A DNA stretch of 64,000 nt from Bradyrhizobium sp. CCGE-LA001 (GCF_000296215.2 NZ_CP013949.1:7557501-7621500), one strand, 5' to 3'. Positions 25,810 to 34,830 are shown, counted from the first letter of the stretch. Notes: generated by a model not told the origin, from the sequence alone. Program-made: numbers and translations.

Positions 25810-26682
25810 CTACTGACAGCGGCTGGGCGAATAGCCGAAGTGCCTGCGAAAGGCCGTCGCGAAATTGGCCGGATGGGCGTAGCCGACCCGAAAGGCTGCC
25901 TCGGTGACTGACAACCGTTGATGAATCAGAAGGTCACGTGCGGCATCGAGCCGCCGGGCCCGCAAATAGTCGATCGCGCTCTCGCCATACGCCATCTGGA
26001 ATTTCTGGTTGAAGGACCGCCGGCTCAGCCCTGCGTTGCGCGCCAGCTCGTCGATGCCCCAGCGGTAAGCAAGATCGGCGTCCATCCGCTCCTTGACCGA
26101 TTGCAGCCGCATCCGCTGGAGGTCGGTCGCCGGATCGAGTGCGATCCGGCCACGCTCGCTGCACAAGGCATGGACGACGATCTCGGCGGCATGCGCCGAC
26201 AGCAACAATTGCGCCGCGTTTCCGGCGACCGGCGGCGAGAACATTTCCGCCGCGACGGCCTGCACGCGTGCAGATGCCACCAGCGAGACGATGGCCGGCT
26301 TAGCCCCCTCGTCCCGGAACAGCGCCCGAAATTCATCGCCGAGGCCGAGCTCATCGATCGAAGTCTGGGGCAGTGCCAGGCCGATCGCAGGACGTTCGTC
26401 GCGCCGGACCGAGCGGCACATCGCGAGGGATTCGCGCACGGCAATTGTCGTGATCTGCCTTATCGCGCGCGTCGAACTGCCGCGGTCTGCACCGTCATCG
26501 AAAACCACAGAGATGAACAAGCCCGCCGCGCCCATCGCAGGCCCGTTCGCATCGGCGCGAAACTCACCTCTGACGAACACGCAGCCCGGGAAATCCAGCC
26601 ATTGGCCTCTCGTTGAAGCTCCTTGCGCGGAACCGATGTCGTCTTTGGGCCGTCCGATAATTTGCTCGTAAAAGTCCCGCAT
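25810..26682 (-). CDS. AraC-family regulator, PchR-like
   Basis: A 290-aa regulator with a C-terminal AraC double helix-turn-helix (GIDELARNAGLSRRSFNQKF, then LSVTEAAFRVGYAHPANFA). The N-terminal domain resembles those of PchR-type regulators that sense ferric siderophores inside the cell. It sits 184 bp upstream of the TonB receptor gene on the same strand, so it probably activates that gene in response to the imported siderophore. The last residues (FGYSPSRCQ) are normal for the family. I saw no clear Fur or Irr site in the intergenic region. Confidence 0.83.
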   Translation of the reverse strand: MRDFYEQIIGRPKDDIGSAQGASTRGQWLDFPGCVFVRGEFRADANGPAMGAAGLFISVVFDDGADRGSSTRAIRQITTIAVRESLAMCRSVRRDERPAIGLALPQTSIDELGLGDEFRALFRDEGAKPAIVSLVASARVQAVAAEMFSPPVAGNAAQLLLSAHAAEIVVHALCSERGRIALDPATDLQRMRLQSVKERMDADLAYRWGIDELARNAGLSRRSFNQKFQMAYGESAIDYLRARRLDAARDLLIHQRLSVTEAAFRVGYAHPANFATAFRRHFGYSPSRCQ

Positions 26683-26818
26683 CGAATCCGCTTACATCGC
26701 GGCCTCTTTGACGGCAGACGGCGGCGCGCTCAAGGGGACAGCGCGCAGTTTGGAGGATTTCGAAACTGGATTTGCTCGAAGCGACCTTGCGGTGCGGCGG
26801 TTCAGGGCAACGAACGCG

Positions 26819-27532
26819 TCAGATTCCCAGATATTTGTGCTGGAGATCCGGCTCCGCCATCAATTGGTCGGAGGTGCCGCTCCACACCGTCTTGCCGCGC
26901 TCGATGATGTAATGGCGGTCGCAAATGCGGGCGAGATGGTCGACGTTCTTGTCGACGACCAGGATCGACTGTCCCCGGCTCTTGAGCAGCGACAGGCAAT
27001 TCCAGATCTCTTCGCGGATCAGCGGCGCGAGACCCTCGGTCGCTTCATCCAGGATCAGCAGCTTCGGGTTGGTCATCAGCGCGCGGCCGATGGCAAGCAT
27101 CTGCTGCTCGCCGCCGGAGAGCTGGTTGCCCATGTTGGCGGCGCGCTCGGCGAGGCGCGGAAACAACACGTAGATCGCGGCCAGCGTCCAGGGATTCGGA
27201 CTACCGAAACGATCGGCGGCGGCCGCGACCAGGTTTTCACGCACGGTGAGATTCGGGAAGATCTGGCGTCCCTCGGGAACGAGGCCGACGCCGAGCTTTG
27301 CAATTCTGTACGATGGCAGCTGCCGTACTTCAGTGCCCGCGAAGCGGATCGCGCCTGATCGCGCCGGCGTCAGACCCATGATGGAGCGGATGGTGGTGGT
27401 CTTGCCCATGCCGTTGCGGCCCATCAGCGAGACCATCTCGCCCGGCTTGATCGACAGCGACAGGCCGAACAGCACCTGGGAGAGGCCGTAGCAGGTCTCG
27501 ATGCCGTCGACCTCGAGCAGCGTGTCAGCCAT
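26819..27532 (-). CDS. livF: Branched-chain/aromatic acid-type ABC transporter ATPase (LivF-like)
   Basis: A 237-aa HAAT-family ATPase with Walker A GRNGMGKTT, signature LSGGEQQML and Walker B LLILDEATEGLAP. It is the last gene of a four-gene operon encoding two ATPases and two permeases, overlapping the LivG-like gene by 8 bp. The operon lacks a binding protein. The promoter holds a proposed BoxR operator, so benzoate or a related aromatic acid is a likelier substrate than branched-chain amino acids; this is inference. Confidence 0.88.
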   Translation of the reverse strand: MADTLLEVDGIETCYGLSQVLFGLSLSIKPGEMVSLMGRNGMGKTTTIRSIMGLTPARSGAIRFAGTEVRQLPSYRIAKLGVGLVPEGRQIFPNLTVRENLVAAAADRFGSPNPWTLAAIYVLFPRLAERAANMGNQLSGGEQQMLAIGRALMTNPKLLILDEATEGLAPLIREEIWNCLSLLKSRGQSILVVDKNVDHLARICDRHYIIERGKTVWSGTSDQLMAEPDLQHKYLGI

Positions 27533-28292
27533 GATGCGTCACCACATGCTGATCGCCGAGATAGGCGCGCTTGACGTCGTCGTTCGCCCGGATCGCAGCG
27601 GGATCGCCAGAGGCGATGACGCGGCCATAGACCAGCACCGTGATACGGTCGGCGAGCGCGAACACCGCCGGCATGTCGTGCTCGACCAGCACGATCGACA
27701 CTTCCTTCCGCAGCTCCTGGAGCAGCTTCACCATGCGCTGGGATTCGGTGACGCCCAAGCCGGCCATCGGCTCATCCAGCAGCAGCAACTTCGGCCTGCT
27801 CGCGAGCGCGACCGCAAGCTCGATCTGGCGGCGTTCGCCATGGCTGAGCCTGGACACCACGACGTCGGCGCGATGCAACAGGCCGACGCGGTCGAGCGCA
27901 GCATGCGCGGCATCGCGCAGGCCCTTCTCCTTGCGTGCATCCGCGAAGAAGCGGAACGACGTGCCGGCATGCGCCTGCGCCGCCAGCGCGACATTGTCGG
28001 CTGCGGTGAAATCGAGCAGCAGCGAGGTGATCTGGAACGAACGTGCCAAGCCCAGCGCGCAACGGCGATAGGCCGGCAAATAGGTGATGTCGCGCCCGGC
28101 CAGCGAGACGGTGCCGGAATGCGGTTCGAGATGGCCGGTGAGCTGGCTGATCAGCGTGGTCTTGCCGGCGCCGTTCGGGCCGATGATGGCATGTAGCTCA
28201 CCGCTGGCGACGTCGAGCGAGACATTGTCGGTGGCGATGATGCCGCCGAAGCGGCGCACCAGCTTCTCGACGCGGAGCAAGGGTTCAGCCAC
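27525..28292 (-). CDS. livG: Branched-chain/aromatic acid-type ABC transporter ATPase (LivG-like)
   Basis: A 255-aa HAAT-family ATPase with Walker A GPNGAGKTT, signature LSHGERRQIELAVAL and Walker B LLLLDEPMAGLG. The signature has His in place of the usual second Gly (LSHGE), a known variant in this family. Its start overlaps the end of the LivM-like permease gene by 8 bp, showing translational coupling. It pairs with the LivF-like ATPase to energise import. Confidence 0.88.
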   Translation of the reverse strand: MAEPLLRVEKLVRRFGGIIATDNVSLDVASGELHAIIGPNGAGKTTLISQLTGHLEPHSGTVSLAGRDITYLPAYRRCALGLARSFQITSLLLDFTAADNVALAAQAHAGTSFRFFADARKEKGLRDAAHAALDRVGLLHRADVVVSRLSHGERRQIELAVALASRPKLLLLDEPMAGLGVTESQRMVKLLQELRKEVSIVLVEHDMPAVFALADRITVLVYGRVIASGDPAAIRANDDVKRAYLGDQHVVTHHG

Positions 28293-29229
28293 GGCCAGCC
28301 CTCCCGAGCGCGCCCATGATGCCGCCGCGGCCGAACAGGACGATGAGCAGCAGCAGCGGGCCCATGATCAGCGCCCAATATTCGGTGATCTGCGACAACA
28401 GCTCTTCCAGCAGCAGGAAAAACACCGCGCCCATGATCGGACCGAACAGCGTGCCCATGCCGCCCAGGATCACCATCACCATGAGATCGCCGGAGCGGGT
28501 CCAGTACATCACGGCCGGGCTGACGAAATCGGTGTTGTTGGCGAGCAGCGCGCCGGCAAGGCCGCACATCGTGCCCGATATGACGAAGCAGACCAGCTGG
28601 TAGCGCTTGGCAGGGAAGCCGATTGCCTGCATGCGCTGCTCGTTGGAGCGCAGCCCCTGCACAACGAGGCCGAAGCGCGAATTGACGATGCGCCAGATCA
28701 GGACGATCACGCCGAACAGGCAGGCAAGACAGAGATAATAGAACTGCGTGCGGTTGCCCAGGTTGATCAGACCGGAGAAGTCGCTGCGGTTGTAGACGGT
28801 GAGGCCGTCGTCGCCGCCGTAGCGCGCCAGCCCCGATGCGACGTAATAGGCCATCTGGGCGAAGGCCAGCGTGATCATGATGAAATAGACGCCGCGCGTG
28901 CGCAGAGAGAGTGCGCCGATCACCAGCGCATAGATCGCCGACGCGGCGAGCGCGACCGGAAACTGGATGAAGCCGGACCCTACGCCTTCCTGCGCCAGCA
29001 TGCCGACGGCATAGCCGCCGATGCCGAGATAGGCGGCGTGGCCGAAACTCATCATGCCGCCAAAACCCATGATGAGGTTGAGGCTCGCAGCCGCCAGCGC
29101 CAGGATGATGATGCGCGTGAACAGCGTCAGGATGAAGATGTTGCCGGTCAGGTGCGAATAGAGCGGCAGCAGCGCGAGGCCCGCCAGCATCAGGGCCGTG
29201 ACGGCCTTGCTCACAGTGAAAGTCTTCAT
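28285..29229 (-). CDS. livM: ABC transporter permease (LivM-like)
   Basis: A 314-aa inner-membrane permease with about nine spans. It carries the family block LNLIMGFGGMMSFGHAAYLG near residue 50 and a cytoplasmic coupling region VVQGLRSNEQRMQAIGFPAK near residue 195. Start and stop overlap neighbouring genes (ATGA with livH-like). The ending is rich in basic residues and Gly, as in many LivM proteins. Confidence 0.88.
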   Translation of the reverse strand: MKTFTVSKAVTALMLAGLALLPLYSHLTGNIFILTLFTRIIILALAAASLNLIMGFGGMMSFGHAAYLGIGGYAVGMLAQEGVGSGFIQFPVALAASAIYALVIGALSLRTRGVYFIMITLAFAQMAYYVASGLARYGGDDGLTVYNRSDFSGLINLGNRTQFYYLCLACLFGVIVLIWRIVNSRFGLVVQGLRSNEQRMQAIGFPAKRYQLVCFVISGTMCGLAGALLANNTDFVSPAVMYWTRSGDLMVMVILGGMGTLFGPIMGAVFFLLLEELLSQITEYWALIMGPLLLLIVLFGRGGIMGALGRAGRG

Positions 29230-30143
29230 CGACGATTGGCCGGAAACAGCCCCTCCGGCCGCACCACCAGCACGATCGCCATCAGGAGGTAGATCAGCAT
29301 GGACGACAGCGCGGGCGCGGCGGTGGAGGCGGCAGCGCCACTCAACACCTGCCGGAGCAGGTTCGGCAGGAAGGCGCGGCCAAGCGTATCAATCATGCCG
29401 ACAAAGATCGCGGCCAGGAACGCGCCCCGGATCGAGCCGATGCCGCCGATCACGATGATGACGAAGGCGAGGATCAGGATGTTCTCGCCCATGCCGATCT
29501 GCACGGTGAGGATCGGCGCCTGCATCAGGCCGGCGAGGCCCGCGAGGGCGGCGCCCAAGCCGAACACCAGCGTGTAGAGCAGCTTGATGTTGATGCCGAG
29601 CGCGCCGATCATCTCGCGGTTGGACGCGCCGGCCCGGATCAGCATGCCGATGCGGGTGCGCATCACGCCGAGATAAAGCAGCAGCGCAACCAGCAGCGCC
29701 ACCGCGATGATGGCGAGGCGATAGGCGGGATAGTGGATGCCGGGCAGGATCGGCACCGGCACGGTGAGCCAGGCCGGCAGTGGCAGCGCAAGGCCGGCCG
29801 GGCCCCAGATCAGCCGTACCGCTTCGTTGAAGAACAGGATCAGGCCGAAGGTCGCAAGCACATGGTCGAGATGGTCACGGCCGTAGAGATGCCGCAGCGC
29901 CGACACCTCGAGCACGATGCCGAGCACGAGCGTGGCCCCTAGCGCCATCAGCGCACCGAGCAGGAAGCTGCCGGTCCACGCCGCGAAGGTCGCGGCAAAA
30001 TAGGCGCCCATCATATAGAGCGAGCCGTGCGCGAGGTTGACGAGATCCATGATCCCGAACACCAGCGTCAGGCCGGCGGCGAGCAGGAACAGCAGCAGGC
30101 CGAACTGCAATCCGTTCAAGAACTGTTCGACGACGAGCAGCAT
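29226..30143 (-). CDS. livH: ABC transporter permease (LivH-like)
   Basis: A 305-aa permease, first gene of the importer operon. It shows the LivH block GLTLVFGIMDLVNLAHGSLY near residue 25 and the coupling-helix region AGASNREMIGALGINIKLLY near residue 190. The ATG at 30143 was preferred to the TTG just before it. The 286-bp upstream region has no gene and carries a 16-bp dyad shared with the boxC promoter 140 bp before the start. No binding-protein gene precedes or follows the operon. Confidence 0.88.
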   Translation of the reverse strand: MLLVVEQFLNGLQFGLLLFLLAAGLTLVFGIMDLVNLAHGSLYMMGAYFAATFAAWTGSFLLGALMALGATLVLGIVLEVSALRHLYGRDHLDHVLATFGLILFFNEAVRLIWGPAGLALPLPAWLTVPVPILPGIHYPAYRLAIIAVALLVALLLYLGVMRTRIGMLIRAGASNREMIGALGINIKLLYTLVFGLGAALAGLAGLMQAPILTVQIGMGENILILAFVIIVIGGIGSIRGAFLAAIFVGMIDTLGRAFLPNLLRQVLSGAAASTAAPALSSMLIYLLMAIVLVVRPEGLFPANRR

Positions 30144-30285
30144 CAAGACTCTTTCAGGCGCACGCAGCGTCGCGCCGATGTTCGAACACGGTCGCCATCA
30201 GTGAAAGAGCTCCCCCTGCCTGTTCAAGGCGGAAAAATGGGTAATGGCAGTATCGTTCCGAGGCAAGAGCGATTCTGCGCCAAAC

Positions 30286-30301
30286 ATGCACTTTGTTGCA
30301 T
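30286..30301. promoter_or_regulatory. Proposed BoxR operator upstream of the livHMGF importer
   Basis: ATGCACTTTGTTGCAT is the best dyad of the four copies, differing from the site at 10136-10151 at one base. It lies about 143-158 bp before the livH-like start, in the same orientation relative to the gene as the box copies. It suggests that the importer belongs to the benzoate regulon. Confidence 0.6.
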
Positions 30302-30429
30302 CTCGGCGCATGCGCCCAGCCCGCGAAGCAAGAAGGCTGCCGCGGAGCATGGGGCGTCCTGTCGCACCCAAAAGAATACCTCCCCCGGATGACCGAGGGA
30401 GGATGCGACATTCGTTAGCGTGTGAGCGT

Positions 30430-30648
30430 CTAGTGCGACGTCATCTGTCGGGGAAGGTCATCCGGTTCGGCGAGCACGCTGTTGGCCGTCGAGGCCTCCA
30501 GCGCCGCCATCCGGAACAGATAGGCGAGCGTCGCCAATCCGGTGTCTTCCGCCATCTGCGCCAGCTCCAGCGCCATGTCGGACATGTAGCCGAGATTTTC
30601 GTCCTTGGTTTGCGCCATGATCTGGCTGTCCCGCATCATGTTCGACAT
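30430..30648 (-). CDS. Small protein translationally coupled to the LuxI homologue
   Basis: A 72-aa Met-rich protein, starting MSNMMRDSQIMAQTKDENLG and containing the helical stretch MALELAQMAEDTGLATLAYL. Its ATG lies one base after the TGA of the LuxI-type gene (TGA-A-ATG), so it is almost certainly translated from the same mRNA. No signal or membrane segment. I do not recognise the family. Length and composition suggest a small helical regulatory protein, but that is a guess. Confidence 0.6.
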   Translation of the reverse strand: MSNMMRDSQIMAQTKDENLGYMSDMALELAQMAEDTGLATLAYLFRMAALEASTANSVLAEPDDLPRQMTSH

Positions 30649-30649
30649 T

Positions 30650-31309
30650 TCAGGCGCTCTTTCGTTGCGTCGCGGCGAGGCCGCTGAGGTTGGCACGGGC
30701 GACGGCATCCAGACGCGGGCCGTCCTGACGCACGACCGAAGCCATGCCGATGCGATCATGCAGCGCGTCGAGCGTCTGCTGGCGAATGTCGATGGTCGCC
30801 GCCATGGTCCATGCATTCTCCACCAGCGCCGGCAGGCCAAGCGGCGTCACGACGAATCCGGCCTCATGGAAGCGCGGCAACCACCAGGTTTCCATGATCG
30901 CACTGACCTGCGTGATTCCCTGAGCGAGGCAAAACTCCTGCACCGCCGCCATCAGTTGAAGGTTCAGAGCGCCGTCGCGGCGATCACGCACGACGAAGTA
31001 GCGCGACCATTCCCAGATCAGCGGATCCGCGGGGCACCCGCGGACTGATGCCAGATGCGGGAAGACTTCGCTCATCATCGATGGCTTGGTCGTTGGATAG
31101 AGCCGATGTCCCCCAATGACGCGCCGCCCATCCAGCGCGAGCAGATAGACGGTGTCCTCGTCGTCATAGGAATCGATCTCGCGGCCGTCGGGCCTGCGCA
31201 GCGTTTCCCAACGGCGCTCCCCGACGAAAATCTCGTGCCGCAGCCGGAAGTGCTGCTCGATCACGTCTTGATAAAGGTGACGGTTCACCGCGGAAATTGC
31301 GTGGATCAT
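30650..31309 (-). CDS. bjaI: Acyl-homoserine lactone synthase, BjaI-like (LuxI family)
   Basis: A 219-aa LuxI-family synthase. Conserved residues appear as RLRHEIFVGER (Arg and Phe/Trp of the N-terminal block), DSYDDEDTVYLLAL and the GGHRLYPTTKP and WEWSRYFV blocks. Closest by memory is Bradyrhizobium BjaI, which uses isovaleryl-CoA to make isovaleryl-homoserine lactone. Other acyl- or aryl-CoA donors cannot be excluded. The ATG at 31309 is preceded by GGGGGA; the ATG at 31321 lacks a ribosome site. A perfect palindrome lies 60-73 bp upstream of that ATG, between the synthase and the LuxR gene. Confidence 0.85.
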   Translation of the reverse strand: MIHAISAVNRHLYQDVIEQHFRLRHEIFVGERRWETLRRPDGREIDSYDDEDTVYLLALDGRRVIGGHRLYPTTKPSMMSEVFPHLASVRGCPADPLIWEWSRYFVVRDRRDGALNLQLMAAVQEFCLAQGITQVSAIMETWWLPRFHEAGFVVTPLGLPALVENAWTMAATIDIRQQTLDALHDRIGMASVVRQDGPRLDAVARANLSGLAATQRKSA

Positions 31310-31368
31310 GAAATCCCCCATTCATCATCAATGGGGGCAGAATCTGCGAAAAGACGCAGGTCCGGTAT

Positions 31369-31382
31369 TGGGAAATTTCCCA
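31369..31382. promoter_or_regulatory. lux-box-like palindrome
   Basis: TGGGAAATTTCCCA is a perfect 14-bp dyad in the 82-bp gap between the LuxR and LuxI genes, just upstream of luxI. This is where a LuxR-type regulator normally binds for autoinduction. The sequence is seen directly; binding by the adjacent regulator is inferred. Confidence 0.6.
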
Positions 31383-31391
31383 GTACGCGCT

Positions 31392-32129
31392 CTAGGGAGC
31401 GATGATCTTGTTCCGGATCGCCAGCGCCACCGCATGCGTGCGGTTGACGGCGCCGAGCTTGCGCGCGGCAGTTGCAAGATGCTCTTCGGCGGTGCGCTGC
31501 GTGATGTGCAGGATTTCGCCGATTTCCCACGCCGACTTGCCCTGCGACGCCCAGGAGATCACCTCGCGCTCGCGCGGCGTCAGACGCGCCGACGGGTGCG
31601 GCGCAGGATCGAGCAGACGGCGAATGTGGTCGAAGCCGTACATCGCCATCAGGTGCAGCGCCGGCTTGCTGCGGGGATTGAGGTCGAGATGGACGCCGCC
31701 GAGCGACACCGCGGCCTCGTAGCCGGTGAGCCCGTGAATCGGCACGATGAAACCGCGCGACATGCGAAACTCGCTGGCACGATTCATCACCTCGGCCGCG
31801 TTCGGCTCGAGTTCGGCATCATAAGGCGCTTCCGACCATTCGAACGGGTTGACCGATTGCCGGCAAAGTCGCACCACCGGATCGAAGCGATCGTAATTCT
31901 TCTCAGTGTAGAGGCTGAACCATCCGGCAGGCCAGCGCTTGGCGAGCACCATCTGCGCAAAGCGCTGGTCGGGATTCGGCAATCCCGTCACTATGATGGT
32001 CTCGAAGCCGAAACGACCGAACGCCGCTTCGAGCGCATTCATCGCATCCGGCACCTTGGTATAGGCCCCGAGGCCTTCGATGAAGTCGAGCGCCTCTCGG
32101 CCATAGTCAACTGCACCTGCGGCAGACAT
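31392..32129 (-). CDS. bjaR: LuxR-family quorum-sensing regulator, BjaR-like
   Basis: A 245-aa regulator with an N-terminal autoinducer-binding domain. Typical residues are WFSLYTEKNYDRFDP (the conserved W-x-Y...D block) and RMSRGFIVPIHGLTGYEAAV. The C-terminal GerE helix-turn-helix is LTPREREVISWASQGKSAWE, followed by AEEHLATAARKLGAVNRTHAV. It directly precedes the LuxI-type gene on the same strand, with a palindrome between. The ATG at 32129 was chosen by family length; an upstream start at 32186 would add 19 residues. It is expected to bind the lactone made by its neighbour and activate luxI. Confidence 0.83.
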   Translation of the reverse strand: MSAAGAVDYGREALDFIEGLGAYTKVPDAMNALEAAFGRFGFETIIVTGLPNPDQRFAQMVLAKRWPAGWFSLYTEKNYDRFDPVVRLCRQSVNPFEWSEAPYDAELEPNAAEVMNRASEFRMSRGFIVPIHGLTGYEAAVSLGGVHLDLNPRSKPALHLMAMYGFDHIRRLLDPAPHPSARLTPREREVISWASQGKSAWEIGEILHITQRTAEEHLATAARKLGAVNRTHAVALAIRNKIIAP

Positions 32130-32295
32130 CAGCGCGTTTCCTGACCCTCTTTCTCCCGTATAGCACGTATTTGGGAGCTGCCTCAATTCGCTGCTCCCGT
32201 AGTTTGCCGGTGTTCCGCTTGATCCGAAAGTTTAATCTACTTGTGGCAGAAGCGGCGCCCAGTTACACCTGAACGCGTTCGCAGGGAAACATACA

Positions 32296-32472
32296 ATGCA
32301 AGACGAGGACATTGCTCTCAACAGCGTGCTCGGCCTGGAATTGAACCGCGTGTTTTTCGCCGTGCATCAAACGGCGAACAAGCAGAAGATCATCGAGTTC
32401 GCGCGCGAGGTGCTGGAAAGCGAGCGCACGGAGCTGGCGGAAAATCGCTTGCCCGAGGGCCCGGCGAGTTGA
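32296..32472 (+). CDS. Small protein of unknown function (58 aa)
   Basis: A 58-aa ORF starting MQDEDIALNSVLGLELNRVF and ending in a charged helix (ESERTELAENRLPEG). AGGGA lies 8 bases before the ATG and codon use looks coding. It is divergent from the LuxR-type gene across 166 bp. Composition predicts a soluble helical protein. No family recognised. Confidence 0.5.
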   Translation: MQDEDIALNSVLGLELNRVFFAVHQTANKQKIIEFAREVLESERTELAENRLPEGPAS

Positions 32473-32623
32473 CCAACGTCGCACCAAGGATGCGCTCGCG
32501 ACCCGAACAAACTTGCACAGCATTCAACATCCCGTGCGCCAGTTGATCGATTCGTGGAGCATCGCCCCGCCTCGCTGATGAGGCGTTCGCCAAGTCCAGG
32601 TATCGGCCCAGCAGCTCCGTCGC

Positions 32624-32836
32624 CTAGCCCGACGATCTGCTTCTGAGATCGATTAGGGCGCGCCGGGCGACTGCCGTCAATTCCTCCAGAGCAGTGACGC
32701 CCGAACGGGCCGCCTCCATCAGCCGGGCAGCGATGAGTTTGCGGCTCTCATGATCGCCGCCGTGCCTGACATGACTGAAAGCGGCTTCCAAAGCCGCATC
32801 AAGTGCGCTTTGCAAGCGGCCCTCGAACTCGCTCAT
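32624..32836 (-). CDS. Small helical protein of unknown function (70 aa)
   Basis: A 70-aa ORF (start MSEFEGRLQSALDAALEAAF, with ARLMEAARSGVTALEEL further on), strongly helical and soluble. GGGGGACGAG before the ATG is a convincing ribosome-binding site. It lies between the quorum-sensing genes and the kai operon, divergent from kaiC. No family recognised. Confidence 0.55.
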   Translation of the reverse strand: MSEFEGRLQSALDAALEAAFSHVRHGGDHESRKLIAARLMEAARSGVTALEELTAVARRALIDLRSRSSG

Positions 32837-33129
32837 CTCGTCCCCCTTTTTGCCAGGCCCGTTGCCGAAGCAGGCTCAGTCATGGGGCGGCGCGATAATG
32901 CTGTATGTGCACAAGTGAACACGGCGCACTGGTAAATGAGCACCTGCCAATCACGTCAAAGCGATCAAAGTTATCAAAGGGTATTGAGTGCGGAGGAAAA
33001 TGGAGCAGAGAAACGCAACGCTCATTCCACGGCATCGTTCCCCGCGACGATCAGCCATGCTTGCCCTGAGGCCCTCTATGCAGCCCGCTTTTCTTTGCCT
33101 AGAAAAATCCGTGGGAACCAGGATAGGGC

Positions 33130-34827
33130 ATGACTGAAGGTATTACGAAATCTCCAACCGGCATCGAAGGCTTTGACGATCTGACATTGGGCGGCCTTCC
33201 CACCGGACGGCCGTCGCTCGTCTGCGGTTCGGCTGGCTGCGGAAAAACACTGTTCGCTTCGACATTCCTCTTCAATGGCGCGCGGCTCTACGGCGAGCCC
33301 GGTGTCTTCGTGACCTTCGAGGAGCGCCCGGTCGACATCGTCGCCAACGTGGAATCGCTCGGCTTCGACCTGCAGGGGCTGATCGACCAGTCGAAAATCC
33401 ATATCGAGCACATCGCGATCGATCCCTCCGAAGTCGCCGAGATCGGCGACTACGACCTCGAGGCTCTCTTCCTGCGGCTCGAATTCGCCGTCGACCAGAT
33501 CGGCGCAAAGCGCATCGTGCTCGACACCATCGAGAGCCTGTTTTCGGCCTTCTCCAATCCGGCGATCCTGCGCGCCGAGATCCGACGCCTGTTCGATTGG
33601 CTCAAGCAGAAGGGCCTGACAGCCGTCATCACCGGAGAACGCGGTGACGGCAGTCTGACCCGGCAGGGGCTCGAGGAATACGTGTCCGACTGCGTGATCC
33701 TGCTGGATCACCGGGTCGACAACCAGATCTCCACACGGCGGCTGCGCATCGTCAAATATCGCGGCACGGCGCACGGCACCAACGAATATCCGTTCCTGAT
33801 CGACGAGGACGGTTTCAGCGTACTGCCGGTCTCTTCGCTCGGCCTCGGCCATCAGGTGTTCGACGAGCGCATCTCGACCGGCGTGCCTGATCTCGATGCC
33901 ATGTTGACCGGTGGTGGCTTCTACCGCGGCAGCAGCATCCTGCTCACCGGCGTCGCCGGTTCCGGCAAGAGTTCGCTCGCCTGCATGATGGCGGACGCCG
34001 CCTGCGCCCGCGGCGAGCGCGCGCTTTATCTTTCCTTCGAGGAGTCCGAGGCGCAGACCGTGCGCAACATGAGGTCGATCGGCACCGACCTTGCTCGATG
34101 GCTGAAGAAGGGGCAGATGCGTTATATCGCGACGCGCCCGACCTTCTACTCGCTTGAGATGCACCTCGCGATCATGTTGCGCGAGATCGGCAGGTTCAAG
34201 CCGCAGCTGGTCGTACTCGACCCGATCTCCGCCTTCACGGGCTCAGCCGATATCGCCGAGGTACAGGCGATGTTGCTCCGCATCGTCGATTACCTCAAAT
34301 CCAACGGCATCACCGCCGTCTTCACCCATCTCGCCAATGTCCAGCAGGCGGAAACCGATGCCGGCCTGTCGTCATTGATGGACGGCTGGATTCTCCTGCT
34401 GAACCGCGAGGCGAACGGCGAATTCAATCGGGAGCTCTATCTGCTGAAGGCGCGCGGCATCGCTCATTCCAACCAGGTCCGCGAGTTCGTGATGTCGAGC
34501 AGCGGCATTCACCTGCTGGAGCCCTATCTCGGCGAAGGCGGCGCCTTGACCGGCTCGGCCCGCCGCAACGAGGAGGCACGGGCCCGGCGGACGGAGGTCA
34601 GCAGACAGGCCGAGGTCGCGCGTCTCCAGGACCAGGTGACGCAGCGCCGGCGACGCGCCCTTGCGCAAATCGAATCTCTCAAGGCCGACATCGATGCCGA
34701 CGAGGCTGAACTCAACCGCCTCGTTTCGGCCGAGCACCATTATCTTCAGCAAAGCCGGGACGACGCCGCGGCCATGGCGCGGGGACGGGGAATCGACACC
34801 CCTTCCGGCAAGACAAAACAGGACTGA
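33130..34827 (+). CDS. kaiC: KaiC-like circadian clock ATPase
   Basis: A 565-aa double-RecA ATPase. The N-terminal CI half has Walker A GSAGCGKTLF and the CII half has Walker A GVAGSGKSS, each followed by catalytic Glu pairs (VTFEERP and LSFEESE). The autophosphorylation site equivalent to cyanobacterial S431/T432 reads GLSSLMD (S414, S415), so Ser-Ser replaces Ser-Thr. A C-terminal coiled coil (about 480-545, rich in Arg, Glu and Ala) replaces the cyanobacterial A-loop tail. There is no kaiA, as in Rhodopseudomonas. kaiB starts 3 bp downstream and a sensor kinase follows, forming the KaiC-KaiB-kinase module thought to time output in purple bacteria. Confidence 0.93.
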   Translation: MTEGITKSPTGIEGFDDLTLGGLPTGRPSLVCGSAGCGKTLFASTFLFNGARLYGEPGVFVTFEERPVDIVANVESLGFDLQGLIDQSKIHIEHIAIDPSEVAEIGDYDLEALFLRLEFAVDQIGAKRIVLDTIESLFSAFSNPAILRAEIRRLFDWLKQKGLTAVITGERGDGSLTRQGLEEYVSDCVILLDHRVDNQISTRRLRIVKYRGTAHGTNEYPFLIDEDGFSVLPVSSLGLGHQVFDERISTGVPDLDAMLTGGGFYRGSSILLTGVAGSGKSSLACMMADAACARGERALYLSFEESEAQTVRNMRSIGTDLARWLKKGQMRYIATRPTFYSLEMHLAIMLREIGRFKPQLVVLDPISAFTGSADIAEVQAMLLRIVDYLKSNGITAVFTHLANVQQAETDAGLSSLMDGWILLLNREANGEFNRELYLLKARGIAHSNQVREFVMSSSGIHLLEPYLGEGGALTGSARRNEEARARRTEVSRQAEVARLQDQVTQRRRRALAQIESLKADIDADEAELNRLVSAEHHYLQQSRDDAAAMARGRGIDTPSGKTKQD

Positions 34828-34830
34828 CCC

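Noticed and set aside
30650..31309. p-Coumaroyl-homoserine lactone synthase (RpaI) identity for the LuxI protein
   Set aside because: The N-terminal and central blocks differ from RpaI as I remember it and fit the BjaI type better; aryl substrate remains possible but unsupported.
32936..33133. 65-codon plus-strand frame ending in the kaiC start
   Set aside because: No good ribosome-binding site or family resemblance; the region is more likely the kaiC promoter.
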